NCBI RefSeq assembly: GCF_039523175.1
Contig: NZ_BAAAEU010000023.1
Coordinates: 62,001 to 126,000 of the forward strand
Origin: Dokdonella_A soli
Lineage (GTDB): Bacteria; Pseudomonadota; Gammaproteobacteria; Xanthomonadales; Rhodanobacteraceae
Length of the DNA stretch: 64,000 nucleotides
Direction: 5' to 3'
Shown one piece after another: positions 59,957-64,000 of the stretch. The stretch's first letter is position 1. Each line of letters begins with the position of its first letter. Under the pieces are notes generated by a model. That model was not told the DNA's origin. It did not search any database and worked only from the letters and a program-made list of their open reading frames with translations. A program made the position numbers and the translations under genes.

Positions 59957-61771
59957 ATGACCACCCTGGCTCTCGAATCCTCCACGCCTGACCGTCGGCG
60001 CGCGCTGATGCTGCGCGAAAGCGCGGCCGCGGTCGGCTGTGCGCTGCTCGTCGCGCTGCTGGTCGCACAACTGGACCCGGGCATCGATCTTGCGGTGCCG
60101 GCACACGGGGAGGTATTGCAGAGGGTGCTGCTCAATGCGCTGCCGGCGTTGACCGCGTTCGTGCTGCTGCTCGCATTGACACGTCGCCTGCTGCTGTCGA
60201 GCTGGGTCGTGCTGCTCGCGCTGGCCGGCCTGTACGCTGCGAACAGCGCCAAGCTCGGCACGCTGGAGACACCGCTGCTGCCGGCCGACCTGCGCTTTCT
60301 GGCAACACCGGGCCCGGCGCTGCGGCTGTTCTCGCAATACCTGCAGGTCGACGCGACGCGCTGGGGGCTGATCGCGCTCGCGCTCGGCATCACCGCGCTG
60401 CTCTGCCGCGAGCGTCGCTTGAACACGCTGGCCGGCTGGCGCGCGCCGGCGCTCGCCGCGCTGGCCCTGCTCGCCGGCTGCAGCCTGATGGTCGGCGCCA
60501 CACCGTGGCGGCGCGTGTACCAGTCGGTCGAGCTGGGCTTCCAGCCGTGGTCGCTGGCCGACAGCGTGGCGCGTACCGGCCTGATCGGCAGCCTGCTGCT
60601 GTACCACTGGGAAATCGGCGATGGCCAGGTGCCGGCGGCCGATCGCGACGCCGCGGTCGCGTTGCTGCAGGCGCATGCGCCGAAGCTGCGCGCCGCGCTG
60701 GCCGCAACGACGCCGGCGGCGGAGCTGCCCGACATCGTCGTCGTGCAGAGCGAGTCGCTGTTCGACCCGGCGCGCCTGCGCGAAGTGCTGAGCGGGCGCT
60801 GGTTGCGCGACTACCATCGCCTCGCGGGTGGCGCGACATCGGGTGACCTGCGCGTGCCGACCTTCGCTGGCGGCACGATCCGTACCGAGTTCGAAGTGCT
60901 GACCGGGGCGCCGCTGGCGAGCCTCGGCGGCGTGCAGTATCCATGGCTGGAACTCGACCGCGACGAATACCCGGGCCTCGCCCGCGTGCTCGACGCGCAC
61001 GGCTACCGCAGCGTCGCGATCCATCCGAACGCGGGCGCGTTCTGGAATCGCGCGCGCGCCTATCCGGCGCTCGGCTTCGACCGCTTCATCGATGGCGCCT
61101 CGTTTTCACCCGACCGTATCGTCGGTTTGTTCACCGCTGACGCCGCGCTCACCGAGCGCGTGCTCGACGAACTCGCCGACGACGGCCCGCCGCAGTTCCT
61201 GTTCGCGATCAGCATGGAGAACCATGGCCCGTTCGACTGGCGGCCGGGGCTCGATGCGCAACGTCTCGCCGCAATCGAGATGCCGGAACGGCTCGACGCC
61301 GGCGGTCGTCTCTGGTTCGGCAATTACCTGTACCTGCTCGACGACGCCGACCACGAACTCGGCCGCCTCGCGAAAGCGCTCGTGCAGCGCAAGCGGCGCA
61401 CGCTGCTGCTGTTCTACGGTGACCACTTGCCCGGTCTCGCGCCGGTCTACACGCAGCTCGGTTTCGACGACGGACGCGATGCGAAAGAGCAGCCTGTTCC
61501 GTGGCTGCTGCTCGACAGCGCCGATCCGCGCCCGCACCGGCTCGACACGCACAGCTGGATGCTGCCCGCGCTGCTGCTGCAGGCTGCCAACATCCATGAC
61601 GGCGCCTGGTTCAGCCTGCTCGCTGCGCTCACGCGCGACCACGATTTCGATCCGGACGAGCCAACGAGCGCGGCGGGATTGAACGCACTGGCTCGCCTGC
61701 AATTGCGCGGCGAGCTGGCACCGGTCATGCACGAGGCGCTCGGCCTCGCCGACAGCACCGACGCGGGTTGA
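59957..61771 (+). CDS. LtaS/MdoB-like phosphoglycerol transferase (sulfatase fold)
   Basis: A 604-residue membrane enzyme. Four or five N-terminal membrane helices (to about residue 185) precede an extracytoplasmic alkaline-phosphatase-type domain. DIVVVQSESLFDP carries a metal Glu; GGT(307)IRTEFEVLTG matches the T-x3-E pattern of the LtaS/OpgB nucleophile; SMENHGPF and FYGDHLPGL carry further metal ligands. Such enzymes move phosphoglycerol or phosphoethanolamine from lipids to glycans. A role with periplasmic glucans or LPS is inference. Divergent from glnE. Confidence 0.85.
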   Translation: MTTLALESSTPDRRRALMLRESAAAVGCALLVALLVAQLDPGIDLAVPAHGEVLQRVLLNALPALTAFVLLLALTRRLLLSSWVVLLALAGLYAANSAKLGTLETPLLPADLRFLATPGPALRLFSQYLQVDATRWGLIALALGITALLCRERRLNTLAGWRAPALAALALLAGCSLMVGATPWRRVYQSVELGFQPWSLADSVARTGLIGSLLLYHWEIGDGQVPAADRDAAVALLQAHAPKLRAALAATTPAAELPDIVVVQSESLFDPARLREVLSGRWLRDYHRLAGGATSGDLRVPTFAGGTIRTEFEVLTGAPLASLGGVQYPWLELDRDEYPGLARVLDAHGYRSVAIHPNAGAFWNRARAYPALGFDRFIDGASFSPDRIVGLFTADAALTERVLDELADDGPPQFLFAISMENHGPFDWRPGLDAQRLAAIEMPERLDAGGRLWFGNYLYLLDDADHELGRLAKALVQRKRRTLLLFYGDHLPGLAPVYTQLGFDDGRDAKEQPVPWLLLDSADPRPHRLDTHSWMLPALLLQAANIHDGAWFSLLAALTRDHDFDPDEPTSAAGLNALARLQLRGELAPVMHEALGLADSTDAG

Positions 61772-61841
61772 TCCGTCCGCACCACCCAGTCGCGTGGGCG
61801 CTTCGGCGCGACTACACTGGCGTCGCTTCCGCGAGGTCGCC

Positions 61842-62387
61842 ATGCCCGCGCTCGACCCGTCCGTCATCGGCAGTCGCGCCGCTCCGCCGCTCGGAGCGCT
61901 GTTCGACGCGGTGTACGACCGCCTGAAGGCGCTCGCCAGCCGCCAGCTCGCACTCGGCCCGCGCGGCACGCTCGACACCACCGCGCTGGTCCACGAGCTG
62001 TATCTGCGTCTCTACAGCAGCCACGAACTCGCGTTCGAACACCCGGCCCAGTTCTTCGCCTACGCCGCGCGCGCGATGCGCCACGTGCTCGCCGACCGCG
62101 CGCGCAAGCACCTGCGCCGGAAGGCCGGCGGCGAATGGATCAGGACCGCGCTGACCGCGACCGCCGAAGACCAACTTGCCGTTGCCAGTGCCGAACAGGC
62201 CCTCGCGCTCGACGAGGCGCTGACGCAACTCGAGCAAACCGACGCGCGCGCCGCGCACGTGGTCGAACTGCGCTACTTCGCCGGGCTCTCGCCCGAGCAG
62301 ATCGCCGAGCTGCTCGGCATCACCCGCCGCACCGTCGACCGCGACTGGCGTTACGCACGTGCGTTCCTGCACGCGGCACTGGAATGA
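61842..62387 (+). CDS. ECF-family RNA polymerase sigma factor
   Basis: A 181-residue sigma factor of the Sigma70_ECF/TIGR02999 type. Region 2 contains LVHELYLRLYSSHELAFEHPAQFFAYAARAMRHVLADRARK, and region 4 is VVELRYFAGLSPEQIAELLGITRRTVDRDWRYARAFL. The ATG at 61842 has GAGG just upstream. There is no anti-sigma gene; instead a Ser/Thr kinase follows 36 bp later, the standard partner for this sigma subgroup, suggesting control by phosphorylation. Confidence 0.92.
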   Translation: MPALDPSVIGSRAAPPLGALFDAVYDRLKALASRQLALGPRGTLDTTALVHELYLRLYSSHELAFEHPAQFFAYAARAMRHVLADRARKHLRRKAGGEWIRTALTATAEDQLAVASAEQALALDEALTQLEQTDARAAHVVELRYFAGLSPEQIAELLGITRRTVDRDWRYARAFLHAALE

Positions 62388-62423
62388 AGATGTCCTGATC
62401 GCGCTTTTTTCGGCGTTATTGCC

Positions 62424-64000
62424 ATGAAACCCGAGGATCCGACGCAATCCGCGATGACCGAACCCACGCCAACCGCGCGCGAATTGTTCGAGGAAGCACT
62501 GGCGCTGCCGGCCGCGCGCCGCGCGGCTTACGTGACCGCGCACTGCGCCGATCCGGTGCAACGGGCGACCGTGGAACGGCTGCTGGCCGCCGACGCGGCG
62601 GAGCTGGGGCACCAGCTCGATCGCTCCTTCGACGACCTGCTCGCGTGCGTGAGCGAGCTCGAACCGGAGCCGCCGATACCACTCGGCGAGCGCATCGGGC
62701 CGTTCACGCTAATCGAGAAGCTGGGCGAAGGCGGCTCATCGGTCGTGTTCCGCGCGGAGCGCGAACAGGCCGGCGTGCGCCAGACCGTCGCGCTCAAGCT
62801 GTTGCGCCATGGCCTGTATTCGGAGGACGAGCGACGGCGGTTCCGCGATGAGCGCCGCGCGCTCGCGCAACTGCGCCACCCCGGCATCGCACGCCTGATC
62901 GAAGGCGGCCTCACCGACGCGGGCACGCCGTACATCGCACTCGAACTGATCGACGGCGTACCGATCACGGAGCATGTCCGCGCCCTGCATCTGGATCTGC
63001 GCAATCGCCTGATGTTGTTCGTCGATGTCTGCCGTGCGGTCGAGGCGGCGCATCGCGCGCTGATCGTGCATCGCGATCTGAAACCCTCGAACGTGCTGGT
63101 CACGCGCGAGGGCGAGGCCAAACTGCTCGACTTCGGCATCGCCAAGCTGCTGGACACCGGGCTCGACCACGACGCAACGCGGACACAGCATCAGGCGCTG
63201 ACGCCTGCATATGCCGCACCCGAGCAGTTCCAGCAGGGCCAGATCACGACCGCTACCGACGTCTACGCGCTCGGCATGCTGCTCGGCGAGCTGATCACAG
63301 GCCAGCGGCGCGAACACGGCGACCCGCGCACGCCATCGTCGCGGATCAGCGGCACCGACCCCGATGCACTGCCGGCGCCGCCGAAGACCGTGCGGCGCCA
63401 GCTGTACGGCGATCTCGACAACATCGTGCTGAAGGCGACTGCGGACGAACCCGAGCGCCGCTATGCGTCCGCCGGCGCACTCGCGGACGATATCGAGCGC
63501 CATCTGGCCGATCAGCCGGTGCTCGCGCATCCGCCATCGCGCTGGTACCGCGCGCGCAAGTTCGTCGCGCGCCATCGTGGCGGCGTCGCCGCCGCGATGG
63601 CGTTCCTGCTCGCGATTCTCGCCGGGCTGGGCATCGCCTTGTGGCAGGCTCGCCGGGCGGAGATTCAGGCGCGGAGAGCCGAAGCGGTGCAGGCATTCCT
63701 GAGCGACGTGTTCCGCGCCAACAGCAGCAGCCAGCCCGACCCGGTCAAGGCGCGCCAGACCACGGCGCGCGCATTGCTCGACCTCGGCGCCGGCAAGATC
63801 GACGGCGCGATGGCCGACGCCCCGGAGGTCAAGCTCAGCCTGCTGCGCCTGTTCGGCGGGCTCTACGACGACTTGTCGCTCTACGACGAATCCGTGAGGC
63901 TGCGCAGGCAGGCGGTGGAGATCACCCGCGAGCTGCATGGCACGAATGCACCGGAAGTCGCCGCTGCCCTCGTCGAACTGGCCGGATCGATGGCCGGTTC
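62424..64000 (+). CDS. Ser/Thr protein kinase with TM and TPR-like region (truncated by window end)
   Basis: The first 525 codons of a longer protein. Residues 95-380 form a Hanks-type kinase: Gly-rich loop GEGGSSVV (104-111), ATP-binding Lys125 in VALKLL, catalytic HRDLKPSN (216-223, Asp218), DFG (236-238) and the APEQ activation-segment end. About residue 388 a membrane helix (GGVAAAMAFLLAILAGLGIALW) leads to an extracytoplasmic region beginning with TPR-like helices (YDESVRLRRQAVEITRELHG). It follows the ECF sigma gene and is probably its partner. An N-terminal 90-residue helical segment of unknown role comes first. Confidence 0.92.
   Translation, partial: MKPEDPTQSAMTEPTPTARELFEEALALPAARRAAYVTAHCADPVQRATVERLLAADAAELGHQLDRSFDDLLACVSELEPEPPIPLGERIGPFTLIEKLGEGGSSVVFRAEREQAGVRQTVALKLLRHGLYSEDERRRFRDERRALAQLRHPGIARLIEGGLTDAGTPYIALELIDGVPITEHVRALHLDLRNRLMLFVDVCRAVEAAHRALIVHRDLKPSNVLVTREGEAKLLDFGIAKLLDTGLDHDATRTQHQALTPAYAAPEQFQQGQITTATDVYALGMLLGELITGQRREHGDPRTPSSRISGTDPDALPAPPKTVRRQLYGDLDNIVLKATADEPERRYASAGALADDIERHLADQPVLAHPPSRWYRARKFVARHRGGVAAAMAFLLAILAGLGIALWQARRAEIQARRAEAVQAFLSDVFRANSSSQPDPVKARQTTARALLDLGAGKIDGAMADAPEVKLSLLRLFGGLYDDLSLYDESVRLRRQAVEITRELHGTNAPEVAAALVELAGSMAG

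Overview
The window is GC-rich, densely packed chromosomal DNA with strong G/C bias at third codon positions. Its gene content points to a gammaproteobacterium of the Xanthomonadales (Lysobacterales), perhaps near the Rhodanobacteraceae. The evidence is mrcA divergent from pilMNOPQ, a yicC-gmk...rpoZ-spoT-ridA-recG block, paired DUF1631/PilZ genes, LPS genes (waaA, lpxL-like), and dispersed palindromic repeats built on GTAGGAGCGGCTTCAGCCGC. The taxonomic placement is an inference. No rRNA, tRNA, CRISPR array, prophage or transposase gene was seen.

Layout. 0-12.5 kb: a cyclic-nucleotide-binding/EAL protein, an Ig-like lipoprotein gene and the type IV pilus operon pilMNOPQ on the minus strand, divergent from mrcA (PBP1a) and a small conserved gene. 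A sigma-70-like promoter and a CRP/Clp-type palindrome lie between pilM and mrcA. 12.5-19.5 kb: gltA, rpmE2, a nucleoside hydrolase, a zinc-ribbon methyltransferase, recG, a small membrane protein and ridA. 19.5-31.5 kb: spoT and rpoZ, the complete Mla phospholipid-transport set (mlaA convergent with mlaFEDCB), gmk, yicC, then rph, a VOC protein, rdgB, hemW and a CPXCG mini-protein on the plus strand. 31.5-38.9 kb: a cobalamin riboswitch and btuB-like receptor, the DUF1631-PilZ pair, a TetR regulator, an unknown 120-residue protein and a Pcm-family methyltransferase. 38.9-49.7 kb: tolC, waaA, an LpxL-like acyltransferase, the membrane pair DUF2339-DUF3999, an O-antigen-ligase-like protein, a GT4 glycosyltransferase and a small zinc-finger protein. 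49.7-64 kb: a Yip1-domain protein, YceI, an ELM1-family protein, a secreted TolB-propeller/amidohydrolase, a frameshifted LuxR-HTH remnant, glnE, an LtaS/MdoB-like phosphoglycerol transferase, and an ECF sigma factor followed by a Ser/Thr kinase that runs off the end.

Themes. Much of the window concerns the cell envelope: pilus secretin, PBP1a, Mla lipid transport, lipid A/Kdo/O-antigen enzymes, TolC, a phosphoglycerol transferase and the uncharacterised DUF2339-DUF3999 pair. Cyclic nucleotide signalling recurs in the CNBD-EAL protein, the PilZ protein and the CRP-type site at pilM. Four copies of a 72-79 bp palindromic repeat lie at gene ends, and in three of them the repeat itself supplies the TAG stop codon of the adjoining gene. 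A second repeat class is translated as the C-terminal tail of MlaF. No wholly new system stands out. The best candidates for undescribed function are the DUF1631-PilZ pair, the DUF2339-DUF3999 pair and the Ig-like lipoprotein attached to the pilus operon.
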